DNA from: Cytophagales bacterium
Lineage (GTDB): Bacteria > Bacteroidota > Bacteroidia > Cytophagales > Cyclobacteriaceae
DNA: 50,439 bases
Direction of reading: 5' to 3'
Assembly (NCBI GenBank): GCA_020403045.1
Contig: JADBYK010000002.1
Coordinates: forward strand, 1 to 50,439
Shown here: one piece after another, positions 36,997 to 45,949 of the stretch
How the letters are laid out: each line of letters opens with the position of its first letter
Numbering within the stretch: position 1 is the first letter of the stretch
The notes under the pieces: model-generated
The model's database searches: none
Told to the model about the DNA's origin: nothing
The model's input: only the letters and a program-made list of their open reading frames with translations
Translations under genes and position numbers: made by a program

Positions 36997-38358
36997 TTAG
37001 TCGAACCGTATGGCTTTCACCGGGCTGATTTTTGTGATGAATCTTGTGGGCAGAAGGAGCACCAGTGTGACGGTTGCGAAAATCAGCAAATTCAACACTA
37101 AGATGGTGGCAAAAGACCATTCGATGGGTACATAGCTTACGTAATAGTCGTGTGGATTTAGCGTCATGATCTTGTACTGATCTTGTAGCCAGCAGATGCT
37201 AATGCCAATTACGTTGCCCCACAAGAGCCCTTTACTAATGAGATTCATCCCATTGTAAATAAAAACCATTCGAATAGTTCGATTGCTCGCGCCAACGGCC
37301 TTCAAGATGCCCACCATGGGGATGCGCTCCATCACCAAAATAAGAATCACAGAAATCATATTGACACAAATGACTATCAGTATTACACCTAACAAGATCT
37401 TTACCTGACGTTTTACCAGATCCAACCATTCAAATACTTGAATATATTTATCTCGTACGGATTCTAAGTTAAGATCATAATCCATCGATTCGCCTATGGC
37501 ATTTGCCGCTTCGTCTACCGCTGCTCGATCAAAGTCAAAAGGAGACGATGAACCAGTTGGTAGTTCCTGAGCACTCACCGTGTCGATTTGGGTTTCTTTT
37601 AAGAATGGGATTGGAAGACTTTTTTTCCACAAGTCAAAAGCATTGAAATAATTTAAGTCAAGAGCTATTTCAAGCCCACCTGCTTGGTTGTTTTTCCATC
37701 CGTTCAATTGTTGCACCATCCGTATGTCGCCAATCAAAACTTTCCCATCAAAGTAGTCCGATAAATTAGTTTCGTAGAGGCCAACAATTTTCAGTCTTCT
37801 AAAACGGGGTGGGTTCTGGAAGAAGTGCAAAACAATATCATCTCCGACTTTTGCATCAATTTTATTTGCGATCGTTTTACTTACCAACACTTCTTTAGAG
37901 TAACCTGAATCAGAGAAATGAATGAATCGGCCTTCAATAATATTTTCATTAAAGTAAGAGCCACTGACGGCAAAATTATTTGAGCCCCTTCCCACGCCTT
38001 TGAATATGATACCGAGTACTTCATTTTCCGTTTTTATCAATCCTGCTTTGTGACTGAATTCTTGAACGCTTTTCACAAATGGAAACTGTGCGGGCTGCTC
38101 ATAGAGTGGTATTTTGAAATCGAAGGGTTGCTCTTCCACTGCGTTGTTCATCGTGAACTTGGTAACCAATAGGTGATTACTAAAGCCATAGATCTTATTC
38201 TTTACGGCAGTTTGAAACCCGTGCATTACTAAAAAGGAGACAATGGCTGCTGCCAACCCGATGGCAATGCTGGCCACAGCAATTTTGTGTACAATGGAGG
38301 AGAAGTTATCCAGCGTACCCTGACGAAGTCTTTTTGAAATGAAATATGAAACGTTCAA
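36997..38358 (-). CDS. FtsX-like ABC transporter permease, LolC/LolE type
   Basis: 453-aa inner-membrane permease. An N-terminal helix (AVASIAIGLAAAIVSFLVMHGF) is followed by a periplasmic domain of about 250 residues and three C-terminal helices, with the FtsX core MVGILKAVGASNRTIRMVFIYNG. This is the layout of LolC/LolE, which release lipoproteins from the inner membrane for transport to the outer membrane. The ATPase partner is not in the window. It could also be a MacB-type or peptide-export permease. It is divergent from the NamZ gene across 45 bp. Confidence 0.87.
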   Translation of the reverse strand: MNVSYFISKRLRQGTLDNFSSIVHKIAVASIAIGLAAAIVSFLVMHGFQTAVKNKIYGFSNHLLVTKFTMNNAVEEQPFDFKIPLYEQPAQFPFVKSVQEFSHKAGLIKTENEVLGIIFKGVGRGSNNFAVSGSYFNENIIEGRFIHFSDSGYSKEVLVSKTIANKIDAKVGDDIVLHFFQNPPRFRRLKIVGLYETNLSDYFDGKVLIGDIRMVQQLNGWKNNQAGGLEIALDLNYFNAFDLWKKSLPIPFLKETQIDTVSAQELPTGSSSPFDFDRAAVDEAANAIGESMDYDLNLESVRDKYIQVFEWLDLVKRQVKILLGVILIVICVNMISVILILVMERIPMVGILKAVGASNRTIRMVFIYNGMNLISKGLLWGNVIGISICWLQDQYKIMTLNPHDYYVSYVPIEWSFATILVLNLLIFATVTLVLLLPTRFITKISPVKAIRFD

Positions 38359-38403
38359 AGAATGCTTAATTTTGACAATTATCGATTAGCAAAGTAAAAG
38401 AAA

Positions 38404-39555
38404 ATGCACAAGATACTTAACCTTACTTTCAGTTTGTTTGTAGCCTTCGTAGCACATAGTCAATCCTCTGGTATTAAGACAGGTGCAGAACAACTGGACC
38501 TGTTGCTTCCTAAGCTTCAAGACAAACGCGTGGCTTTTTTAGTCAACCATACTGCCGTGATCGGTAGAACCCACTTGGTTGACTCGCTTCAAAAAAGAGG
38601 TGTGGACATCAAGAAAATTCTATCGCCCGAGCACGGGTTTCGCGGCAATGCTGATGCTGGCGAAACCATTACGGATGGAGTTGACACAAAGACAGGACTT
38701 CCTCTGATTTCTTTGTACGGCAGTAACAAGAAACCAACTGCAGAACAATTGAGTGATGTAGACATTATCATTTTTGATATACAAGATGTGGGTGTGCGCT
38801 TTTTCACTTATATCAGTTCGCTTCATTATTTAATGGAAGCCTGTGCTGAACAAAACAAGAAACTCATTGTTTTAGATCGCCCAAATCCGAATGCAAGTTA
38901 CGTGGATGGGCCTGTGCTCGATCCTGCTCTAAAGTCTTTTGTGGGTATGCACCCAATTCCTATTGTACATGGTCTCACCGTAGGTGAACTCGCTCAAATG
39001 ATCAACGGTGAAGGTTGGCTGGATGGAAAGAGAAAATGTGAGTTGGAGATCATAAAGCTTAAAAACTATACACACCAGACATCCTATACCTTACCAATCA
39101 AGCCTTCTCCCAATCTTCCCAATCAACAGTCGGTTTTACTTTACCCTTCTACCTGTCTGTTTGAAGGAACCGTTTTGAGTGTTGGTCGCGGCACTCAGCA
39201 TCCGTTTGAGTGGATTGGTCATCCTGATTTGAAGAACCAACCGTTTCAATTTACACCAATCAGCATTGAGGGAATGGCTAAGAAACCGCCACACGAGAAT
39301 AGTGTTTGCTTTGGAGTTGATTTGAGTAAGGAGAAGACCGGAAAGAAAATTTCTTTAAAGTATATCATGCAACTGTACCAAAAATTTCCTGACAAAGAAA
39401 AATTTTTCATTCCATTCTTTGATAAACTGGCCGGTACGAAATTGTTGAAAGAACAAATCAAAAAGGGAATGACCGAAAAACAGATAAAAGCCACCTGGAA
39501 GAAGGATCTGGACATGTATAAATTGATGAGAAAGAAATATCTGATTTATTCGTAG
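38404..39555 (+). CDS. namZ: NamZ-like exo-beta-N-acetylmuramidase (DUF1343, GH171)
   Basis: 383-aa exported enzyme with a signal peptide (MHKILNLTFSLFVAFVAHSQ). DUF1343 motifs: VAFLVNHTAVIGRTHLVD, SPEHGFRGNADAGE (residues 74-87, with the conserved Glu76), SLYGSNKKPT, DIIIFDIQDVGVRFFTYISS and LDRPNP. Characterised family members remove terminal N-acetylmuramic acid from peptidoglycan fragments, which suggests a role in cell-wall recycling or scavenging. No muramate-uptake genes are seen nearby. Confidence 0.88.
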   Translation: MHKILNLTFSLFVAFVAHSQSSGIKTGAEQLDLLLPKLQDKRVAFLVNHTAVIGRTHLVDSLQKRGVDIKKILSPEHGFRGNADAGETITDGVDTKTGLPLISLYGSNKKPTAEQLSDVDIIIFDIQDVGVRFFTYISSLHYLMEACAEQNKKLIVLDRPNPNASYVDGPVLDPALKSFVGMHPIPIVHGLTVGELAQMINGEGWLDGKRKCELEIIKLKNYTHQTSYTLPIKPSPNLPNQQSVLLYPSTCLFEGTVLSVGRGTQHPFEWIGHPDLKNQPFQFTPISIEGMAKKPPHENSVCFGVDLSKEKTGKKISLKYIMQLYQKFPDKEKFFIPFFDKLAGTKLLKEQIKKGMTEKQIKATWKKDLDMYKLMRKKYLIYS

Positions 39556-39559
39556 TCTA

Positions 39560-39806
39560 ATGAGTCGACTAAGAAAAATAGCTGGCGGAACTTTACTTGT
39601 CATTTTTTATCCGGTAGCGCAATAGCCATCTACCTGTTTGTGGATAGTCCCTATCCCGATTATAGTATCTCCGGCTTGCAATTCAACGAAAGCAGTCAAC
39701 TGTCAGTCGGCCAGGTAAACTCGAATTGGATAGGAATCAGAGCTTGCTGTTATTCTACCCTGCGTTAGGAGGGGACCAGCAAATAGTCGTGAAGGTCAAG
39801 AAATGA
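39560..39806 (+). pseudogene. Decayed small membrane-protein gene with two frameshifts
   Basis: An ATG at 39560 opens MSRLRKIAGGTLLVIF and meets a stop (TAG at 39623) after a six-T run at 39603-39608. Restoring one T continues the protein as LSGSAIAIYLFVDSPYPDY and SISGLQFNESSQLSVGQVN. A second shift near 39740-39750 is needed to reach the ending LLLFYPALGGDQQIVVKVKK with TGA at 39804-39806. The pieces together suggest one gene of about 80 codons, or the two ends of a longer gene after deletion. Sequencing errors in the T-run are an alternative. It starts 5 bp after namZ and lies before nth. Confidence 0.55.
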
Positions 39807-39854
39807 TCAATCGTTGAAACATTCGATTTCCACTATTGTTAGGTTCACATACAC

Positions 39855-40499
39855 ATGGGGGCAATGACCAAAACAGAGAAAGTAAGTGACATCTTACATA
39901 TTTTAGATAAGTTTTATCCAACCGTTGAAACTCCGCTTCACCACAAAGATGCCTATACGTTGCTTGTTGCCGTGCTCCTATCTGCACAATGCACAGACGA
40001 ACGAGTAAACAAGATTACTCCCTTACTTTTTAAGAAAGCTGATAATCCTTTCGACATGCTAAAGATGTCGGTGGAAGAGATCAGGGAGATTATTAAACCT
40101 TGCGGCCTATCGCCCATGAAATCGAAAGGTATCTGGGGACTATCAAAGATTCTGATTGAAAGGTATGAGGGCCAGGTGCCAGATACCTTCGAAGCATTAG
40201 AAGAACTTCCTGCGGTTGGACACAAAACGGCTTCCGTTGTGATGACTCAGTGGTTTGGCAAACCAGCATTTCCGGTGGACACCCATATCCATAGGCTAGC
40301 TTACCGGTGGGGTTTAAGTACCGGTAAAAATGTAGAGCAAACCGAGCGTGACTTGAAAAGGCTGATACCCGAGGACCTTTGGAACAAAGTGCATCTGCAA
40401 ATTATTTACTTTGGCAGAGCCTATTGCCCCGCTCGCGGCCATGTTTGGCAAAACTGTCCTATTTGTCGAAAGCATATGAGGAAGAATTTGCGTGATTAG
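39855..40499 (+). CDS. nth: Endonuclease III (DNA glycosylase/AP lyase)
   Basis: 214-aa base-excision repair enzyme removing oxidised pyrimidines. The helix-hairpin-helix LPAVGHKTA contains catalytic Lys124, and Asp142 lies in FPVDTHIHR; both are intact. The C-terminal iron-sulfur region is unusual: Cys191, Cys201 and Cys204 are present with spacing x9 and x2, and there is no fourth Cys, unlike the classical C-x6-C-x2-C-x5-C. A second ATG at codon 4 (39864) is an alternative start. Confidence 0.93.
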   Translation: MGAMTKTEKVSDILHILDKFYPTVETPLHHKDAYTLLVAVLLSAQCTDERVNKITPLLFKKADNPFDMLKMSVEEIREIIKPCGLSPMKSKGIWGLSKILIERYEGQVPDTFEALEELPAVGHKTASVVMTQWFGKPAFPVDTHIHRLAYRWGLSTGKNVEQTERDLKRLIPEDLWNKVHLQIIYFGRAYCPARGHVWQNCPICRKHMRKNLRD

Positions 40500-40550
40500 C
40501 GGCCTCCTGACAGCAGGCATTTTCCAACATATTATCGTAATTTTGCCCGA

Positions 40551-42518
40551 ATGATTTTTCAGTTCCCGTCCTTTCTTTGGGCACTCGGTGCCTTGCTGAT
40601 ACCCATTCTCATTCATCTTTTCAATTTTCGCAAAACGACACAGATCTACTTCTCGAATACACGTTTTTTAAAACAAGTAAAGCAGGAGACCACACAGAAA
40701 AGAAAGATTAAGCAGTATTTGATTTTGGCCGCTCGGCTTCTCTTTGTCTTTTTTTTAGTGATGGCTTTTGCACAACCCTTTCTGCCAGCAGCCGAGCAGG
40801 TGGACTCTCAAAAAAATGTTGCGATCTATATTGACAATTCATTGAGTATGTCTGCACCGGTGGCCGAAAAAAAGCGAGCCATCGATGAAGCCAGTGAACG
40901 AGTGCGAGAGATTGTAGCGGCCTTACCCCCGGATGTTAAGTATCAATTGATCACAAATGATTTTGCTTCCTACTCGAACTCATTTAAAGCGAAGTCAGAG
41001 GTAGAAGATGAACTATCACGCATGCGACTTTCGTCCATTAGCAGAAATGCCCAGGAAATTGAAAGTCGACTATTGGGTGATGCGAATACACTCTTCTGGA
41101 TATCGGATTTTCAAAGCGCAACATTCGGGAATGTTTCAAAAACTGACTCTTCCCTGTTGATCAAGTTAGTGCCTATCAAAACCAGTAAATTGTCAAACGT
41201 GCTGGTCGATACAGTTTACTTGGAAAATCCATCAATAACAAAGGGTGAAAAAAATACCATTCACGTTCGCCTTCGAAATGTGGGTGATCGATCCGTGGAG
41301 GGTTTAGTCACAAAGTTGACCATCAATTCCGTTCAGGCATCAGCTGCATCCGTTAACATTGAACCGAATAGCATAAGTTCTCTGGTGTTCGATTTGCCAA
41401 CTGGTCTGAAAGGATTAAATAAGGCGGTGCTCTCGTTTAGTGACTATCCCGTTAGTTTTGATAATGAGTTCTATTTTACGTTGAATCTCACAACCAAATT
41501 GAAAGTGCTCGAAATAAAGAGCAACAAAGAAGCTACGCCTGTCGAACGGGTATTTGGCAATAAAGAGCTTTTCACTTTTACGAGTTTCCAGGCTGCCAAC
41601 TTGAATTATAGTTTATTGAATGACGTTGATTTGATTGTTGTCAATCAACTAGAAAAAATTGAATTACCGCTATTGACCACGTTAAACAGTCTCCGAAAGA
41701 ACCATTCAATAGTATTAATTCCCGGTTTGTCACCCGATGCGGACTCGTATCAACAATTCGTCAGGGCACCATTGAAAATAAATAAACAAGAACAACCCTT
41801 GACGTTGGCAGTTCCGGATTTTAAGGCTCCACTTTTTCAAAATGTATTCGAAGATGTAAATTCCGCCATGGCGATGCCCGTTGCTACGAAAGTTCTTGAT
41901 TGGGGCTCAGATCGTTCTGCCATTCTTACCTTTAAAGACGGAAGGCCATTCTTATCTCAGGTGAACGACTTGTTCGTACTGGCTTGTCCCCTCATTAAGT
42001 CGACCACCGATTTTTATGCCCATGCGCTTTTTGTGCCTGTGATGTACCGGCTGGCTTCGTTGGGTAGCCGGAATCAGGAGCGTTTGTATCACTCACTTTC
42101 TTCAACTGTTTTCTCCTTTGAGGGTGACAGTTTGTTGGGGGAGGTTCCTATTAAAATGATCGGAAAGCAGGAAGTGATACCAACCCAACGGAAGGTGGGT
42201 AGCCGTATCGTTCTGGAGTTGCCAAAATTTTTGCTGGAAAGAGGATTTTATTCGTTAGTTCTCCAGAAAGACACGCTAGATTTGGTCGCGTTTAACCTTA
42301 CAAAGGAAGAGTCGCTACTGGAGAACCTCAAGCCGGAAGAGGTAAAACTTCGGCTGGGCGGCAGCTCATCCATATCCATCTTTGATGCCGGCAGCACAGA
42401 CGCTTTCCGCAACGAAATAAAAGAGAGATATTTGGGCACGCCATTGTGGAAGTATGCGATTGTGTTGGCGTTGCTCTTTCTTTTCATTGAAATAACTTTG
42501 ATTCGGTTTTTGAAATAA
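40551..42518 (+). CDS. BatA/VWA-type membrane protein
   Basis: 655-aa protein. It opens with the BatA N-terminal region (FQFPSFLWALGALLIPILIHLFNFRK, a membrane helix) and a second helix at about 56-78. A von Willebrand A-like domain follows with the MIDAS start Asp95-x-Ser97-x-Ser99 in IDNSLSMS. A long exported region leads to a last helix (YAIVLALLFLFIEITLIRFL). Such proteins are common in Bacteroidota, and their exact role is unknown. It is followed after 9 bp by the dihydroorotase-like gene, so a shared transcript is likely. Confidence 0.85.
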   Translation: MIFQFPSFLWALGALLIPILIHLFNFRKTTQIYFSNTRFLKQVKQETTQKRKIKQYLILAARLLFVFFLVMAFAQPFLPAAEQVDSQKNVAIYIDNSLSMSAPVAEKKRAIDEASERVREIVAALPPDVKYQLITNDFASYSNSFKAKSEVEDELSRMRLSSISRNAQEIESRLLGDANTLFWISDFQSATFGNVSKTDSSLLIKLVPIKTSKLSNVLVDTVYLENPSITKGEKNTIHVRLRNVGDRSVEGLVTKLTINSVQASAASVNIEPNSISSLVFDLPTGLKGLNKAVLSFSDYPVSFDNEFYFTLNLTTKLKVLEIKSNKEATPVERVFGNKELFTFTSFQAANLNYSLLNDVDLIVVNQLEKIELPLLTTLNSLRKNHSIVLIPGLSPDADSYQQFVRAPLKINKQEQPLTLAVPDFKAPLFQNVFEDVNSAMAMPVATKVLDWGSDRSAILTFKDGRPFLSQVNDLFVLACPLIKSTTDFYAHALFVPVMYRLASLGSRNQERLYHSLSSTVFSFEGDSLLGEVPIKMIGKQEVIPTQRKVGSRIVLELPKFLLERGFYSLVLQKDTLDLVAFNLTKEESLLENLKPEEVKLRLGGSSSISIFDAGSTDAFRNEIKERYLGTPLWKYAIVLALLFLFIEITLIRFLK

Positions 42519-42527
42519 ACAGTAACA

Positions 42528-43790
42528 ATGAAAGTAGTCATCCAATCCGCAAAAATTGTTTCTCCCGGTTCACCCTATCATCTCAAAAGGAAGAATGTGG
42601 TTATCTCCGGTGGGCGTATTACCGAAATTGGCGATAAAAACTATTCGGCAGATCGTGTGATTGAGGCGGACGGCATGTTGCTGAGTATCGGATGGATGGA
42701 TCTGGGTGCGTTCGTGGGCGATCCGGGGTTAGAGCACAAAGAGGATTTACTTAGTTTGACAAAAGCGGCTGCGGCTGGTGGATTTACAGAAGTAGTTTTA
42801 TTGCCAAACACTCACCCGGCCGTACAATCAAAAAATGAGATTAGCTATATCACGCAGGCTAATGCAACTCGGTTGGTACAGCTGCACCCCATGGCTGCGG
42901 TAACTAAAAATTGCAAAGGAGAAGAGCTAACGGAAATGATCGACTTGCACGAAGCGGGCGCAGTGGCTTTTACCGATGGATTAAAGTCACTCGTTCATAC
43001 AGACCTTTTTCTAAAATCATTGCAATATATTCAGAAGTTTGACGGACTTCTTATCGATCATGCCGAAGATCATTGGCTCAATTTGTTTGGACAAATGCAC
43101 GAGGGGGAGACTAGCACTTCGCTTGGACTAAAAGGGATGCCGCGGATAGCGGAAGAGATAGCGGTTCGGAAAAATCTGGAGTTGTTGGAGTATGCAGGAG
43201 GAAGGCTGCACTTTTCCCGCATCTCGACCGCCAGGACAGTAGACCTGATACGTTCGGCTAAGAAGAAGGGTATGAAAGTGAGTTGCGATGTGGTCGGGTA
43301 TCAACCCTTATTGGACGATAGCTGCCTCGAAGATTTTGATACCAACTATAAACTGAATCCGCCACTGCGAGAGAAATCCGACAATGATGCTTTATTAAAG
43401 GGGTTAAAGGACGGCACCATCGATGTTTTGTCAAGTGGGCATCTGCCACAAGATGATGAAAGCAAATTGCTAGAATTTGATCAGGCTGATTTTGGAATAA
43501 CTAATCTGCAAACTTTTGCTGCGCAGTTAGTGCAATTAAGCAAATGGGTTGATGTGGAAGAACTCATTGCAAAAGTGACTACTGCACCTCGACTTGTGCT
43601 TCAGTTACCAGTGCCAATTATTGAGGTAGATGAAAAAGCCAACTTGACTTTGTTTGATCCTAATCGCGAATGGCGGCTGGACGAGAAAACCAATTTCTCA
43701 AAATCGAAGAATTCTCCCTGGTGGGGTCAAGAATTGAAAGGGAAAGCGGTGGCTGTCTTTAATAACAATAAGCAGTGGATCGATGCTTAA
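42528..43790 (+). CDS. Dihydroorotase-like protein, predicted catalytically inactive
   Basis: 420-aa amidohydrolase-fold protein of the dihydroorotase family, the pyrimidine-pathway enzyme closing carbamoyl-aspartate to dihydroorotate. Family core segments are present: LLPNTHP, FTDG with Asp150, IDHAED with His178 and LHFSRIST with His228. The metal-binding DxHxHFR start is replaced by Asp58-Leu-Gly60-Ala-Phe62-Val-Gly64, removing both histidines and the substrate arginine. The catalytic Asp of the DHAPH motif is Gly304 in SSGHLP. It is therefore probably a pseudoenzyme, perhaps a structural partner of aspartate carbamoyltransferase as in some bacteria. It overlaps the next gene by 8 bp. Confidence 0.87.
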   Translation: MKVVIQSAKIVSPGSPYHLKRKNVVISGGRITEIGDKNYSADRVIEADGMLLSIGWMDLGAFVGDPGLEHKEDLLSLTKAAAAGGFTEVVLLPNTHPAVQSKNEISYITQANATRLVQLHPMAAVTKNCKGEELTEMIDLHEAGAVAFTDGLKSLVHTDLFLKSLQYIQKFDGLLIDHAEDHWLNLFGQMHEGETSTSLGLKGMPRIAEEIAVRKNLELLEYAGGRLHFSRISTARTVDLIRSAKKKGMKVSCDVVGYQPLLDDSCLEDFDTNYKLNPPLREKSDNDALLKGLKDGTIDVLSSGHLPQDDESKLLEFDQADFGITNLQTFAAQLVQLSKWVDVEELIAKVTTAPRLVLQLPVPIIEVDEKANLTLFDPNREWRLDEKTNFSKSKNSPWWGQELKGKAVAVFNNNKQWIDA

Positions 43791-44319
43791 GAATGCGCCT
43801 CCTCTAGTGTCGGTCTCCTTGCGAAATGGTACGATAGCCGGTCTGCTGGGGTTTTTTATTTTGCTGGCCCTCTATTTCATGGGTAAGCACCCATTCTTGT
43901 TCATGATTTTTTTTGATTTTCGCATTTTCCTGTTTGCTATTTTCATGACGCTCACCTTAAAAGAGATAAGAGACAGCCATCAAGAGGGTATTATTTTCTT
44001 TTGGCAAGGGATGATTGCTAACTTCCTGTTTACGGTTCTATTTGCACTCATTACATCTTTATTGATTTTGATTTGGTGTGGACTTTCCCCTGCTTTCTTG
44101 TCGGATTACGTGACTACAGCGGTGGAGCAGATGAAAACATTGCCCGCGGAAGCGATCGAACGAATAGGAAAAATTGAGTATCAGCGTAATTTGGAGTACA
44201 TTTCTGTTACTAATGGTTACCTTTTAGCTAAACACTATTTCTGGCAAAGCTTTATCATCAGTTTTTTTATTAGCATAATAATATCAGTAATTTTAAGACG
44301 TCAACCAAAAAACGATTAA
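43783..44319 (+). CDS. DUF4199 membrane protein (first copy)
   Basis: 178-aa integral membrane protein with four hydrophobic segments (IAGLLGFFILLALYFMG, IFFDFRIFLFAIFMTLTL, FLFTVLFALITSLLILIWCG and FIISFFISIIISVIL). The hydrophilic loop before the last helix is typical of DUF4199. Function unknown. Its start lies inside the 3' end of the dihydroorotase-like gene (8-bp overlap), and the second DUF4199 gene follows after 2 bp. Confidence 0.8.
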   Translation: MLKNAPPLVSVSLRNGTIAGLLGFFILLALYFMGKHPFLFMIFFDFRIFLFAIFMTLTLKEIRDSHQEGIIFFWQGMIANFLFTVLFALITSLLILIWCGLSPAFLSDYVTTAVEQMKTLPAEAIERIGKIEYQRNLEYISVTNGYLLAKHYFWQSFIISFFISIIISVILRRQPKND

Positions 44320-44321
44320 TT

Positions 44322-44879
44322 ATGGAAGAAACAACTACTCCTCAAGTATCATTCGTACAGCATGCTGTAAAATGGGGCGCAATCTTAGGCGGTGTTAGCA
44401 TAGTATTGACAATAATCGCTTATGCTGCAGATTATACGATTTTAGCAGATTGGAAATTTGGCATATTTGTTCTTGTTCTCCTATTAGGAGCAACGATCTA
44501 TGCTGGGATCAACTACCGAAATGAAACTGGTGGATTCATTTCGTATGGTAAAGCGTTCCAACATGGATTTGTGCTACTTGCAGTTGCCGGGGTGATCTCT
44601 ACAGCTTTTATGATACTGCTCTATACGGTGATTGATACTGAATTACCAGCAAAATTGACTGATGTAAGTATTGAAAATACTGAAAAAATGATGGAGAGTT
44701 TCGGTGTGCCAGAAGATCAAATGGACAAGGCTATGGAGGATGCAAAAGCAAGGGCAGAAGGCCAGTTTTCTGGGATAGGTGCAGTTAAATCTTATGGATA
44801 CGGACTTATTTTCTACGCAATTGTTTCGTTGATCACTTCCATTTTTGTAAAGAGGAATCAACCAGAGGAAATGATGTAA
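44322..44879 (+). CDS. DUF4199 membrane protein (second copy)
   Basis: 185-aa integral membrane protein with four hydrophobic segments and the same overall layout as its upstream neighbour. It includes TGGFISYGKAFQHGFVLLAVAGVIS, typical of DUF4199, and a charged loop (ENTEKMMESFGVPEDQMDKAMEDAKARAEG) before the last helix. The two copies are clearly diverged. Function unknown. The glycosyltransferase gene starts 6 bp downstream, as in other Bacteroidota where DUF4199 and this transferase are often adjacent. Confidence 0.82.
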   Translation: MEETTTPQVSFVQHAVKWGAILGGVSIVLTIIAYAADYTILADWKFGIFVLVLLLGATIYAGINYRNETGGFISYGKAFQHGFVLLAVAGVISTAFMILLYTVIDTELPAKLTDVSIENTEKMMESFGVPEDQMDKAMEDAKARAEGQFSGIGAVKSYGYGLIFYAIVSLITSIFVKRNQPEEMM

Positions 44880-44885
44880 TCTTTG

Positions 44886-45857
44886 ATGGATATCTCGGTA
44901 GTCATTCCCGCCAAGGACGAAGAAGAATCGATTCCTGAACTGAGTAATTGGATTAGCCGTGTGATGCAAACACACGGCTTTTCGTATGAAGTAATTTTTA
45001 TCGATGACGGAAGCACCGATGGCACCTGGGAAGAAATAAAAAAAATAAGTAAGGCGAATCCATCTTTTAAAGGAATTCAGTTCAATCGTAATTTTGGAAA
45101 ATCAGCAGCGTTGCATACGGCTTTCAAGGCAGCCAAGGGCGAAGTAGTAATCACCATGGATGCCGATTTGCAAGATAGTCCGGATGAAATTCCTGAGCTG
45201 TATACATTGATTAAAGAACAGAAGTTTCATTTGGTGAGCGGTTGGAAGAAAAAGCGTCACGACCCAATTTCAAAAACATTGCCCTCTAAGTTCTTTAATT
45301 ATGTAACACGCAAAATATCGGGTATCCGCTTACATGATTTTAACTGTGGTTTGAAGGCCTATCATCATTCGGTGATAAAAAATATTACAGTCTACGGGGA
45401 GATGCACCGTTATATACCCGTGTTGGCTAAGTGGGCTGGCTTCACGAAAATCACAGAAAAAGTAGTTGAGCATCGAGAGCGGAAATACGGAGTAAGTAAA
45501 TTTGGGTGGGAGCGATTTGTTCGTGGCTTTTTGGATCTGCTTACCATTACGTTTGTTGGGCGTTTTGCAAAAAGGCCCATGCACTTTTTTGGCGCCTGGG
45601 GCATCGTTTCCTTTTTAGTGGGGTTTGGTTTTACCGTGAAAATATTTTGGGATAAGTTGGATTCCCTGTTTATCTCCAAAATTCCGCTGAAGCGTGACGT
45701 GGTGGATCAGCCAATTTTTTATCTGGCGTTGGTGGCGTTGGTTATCGGGGTTCAACTTTTCCTAACTGGATTTTTAGCAGAACTTCTCGCCCGGCAGTCG
45801 GTTTCTAAGGCCGATTATTTGGTGATCGCCTCGATCGGAATCGATTCCGCCCAATAA
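44886..45857 (+). CDS. Polyprenyl-phosphate-type glycosyltransferase family 2
   Basis: 323-aa membrane-linked transferase resembling dolichol-phosphate mannosyltransferase and bactoprenol glucosyltransferase. GT-A motifs: VVIPAKDEEESI, FIDDGSTDGTW, MDADLQDSPDEI (metal-binding DAD) and the acceptor-side LHDFNCGLKAY. Two C-terminal membrane helices (FFGAWGIVSFLVGFGF and FYLALVALVIGVQLFLTGFLAELLAR) fit the family. The ATG at 44886 is chosen over the TTG one codon earlier. It probably loads a sugar onto a polyprenyl carrier; donor and destination are unknown. Confidence 0.9.
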   Translation: MDISVVIPAKDEEESIPELSNWISRVMQTHGFSYEVIFIDDGSTDGTWEEIKKISKANPSFKGIQFNRNFGKSAALHTAFKAAKGEVVITMDADLQDSPDEIPELYTLIKEQKFHLVSGWKKKRHDPISKTLPSKFFNYVTRKISGIRLHDFNCGLKAYHHSVIKNITVYGEMHRYIPVLAKWAGFTKITEKVVEHRERKYGVSKFGWERFVRGFLDLLTITFVGRFAKRPMHFFGAWGIVSFLVGFGFTVKIFWDKLDSLFISKIPLKRDVVDQPIFYLALVALVIGVQLFLTGFLAELLARQSVSKADYLVIASIGIDSAQ

Positions 45858-45949
45858 GCGAGACGATTGTCTAAACTTTTTACGAAAATTTTCAATTAGG
45901 TGTAACAAAACTCCCTTTTTTGCGCTTTAAGGTTAGCTTAACTTACTCT

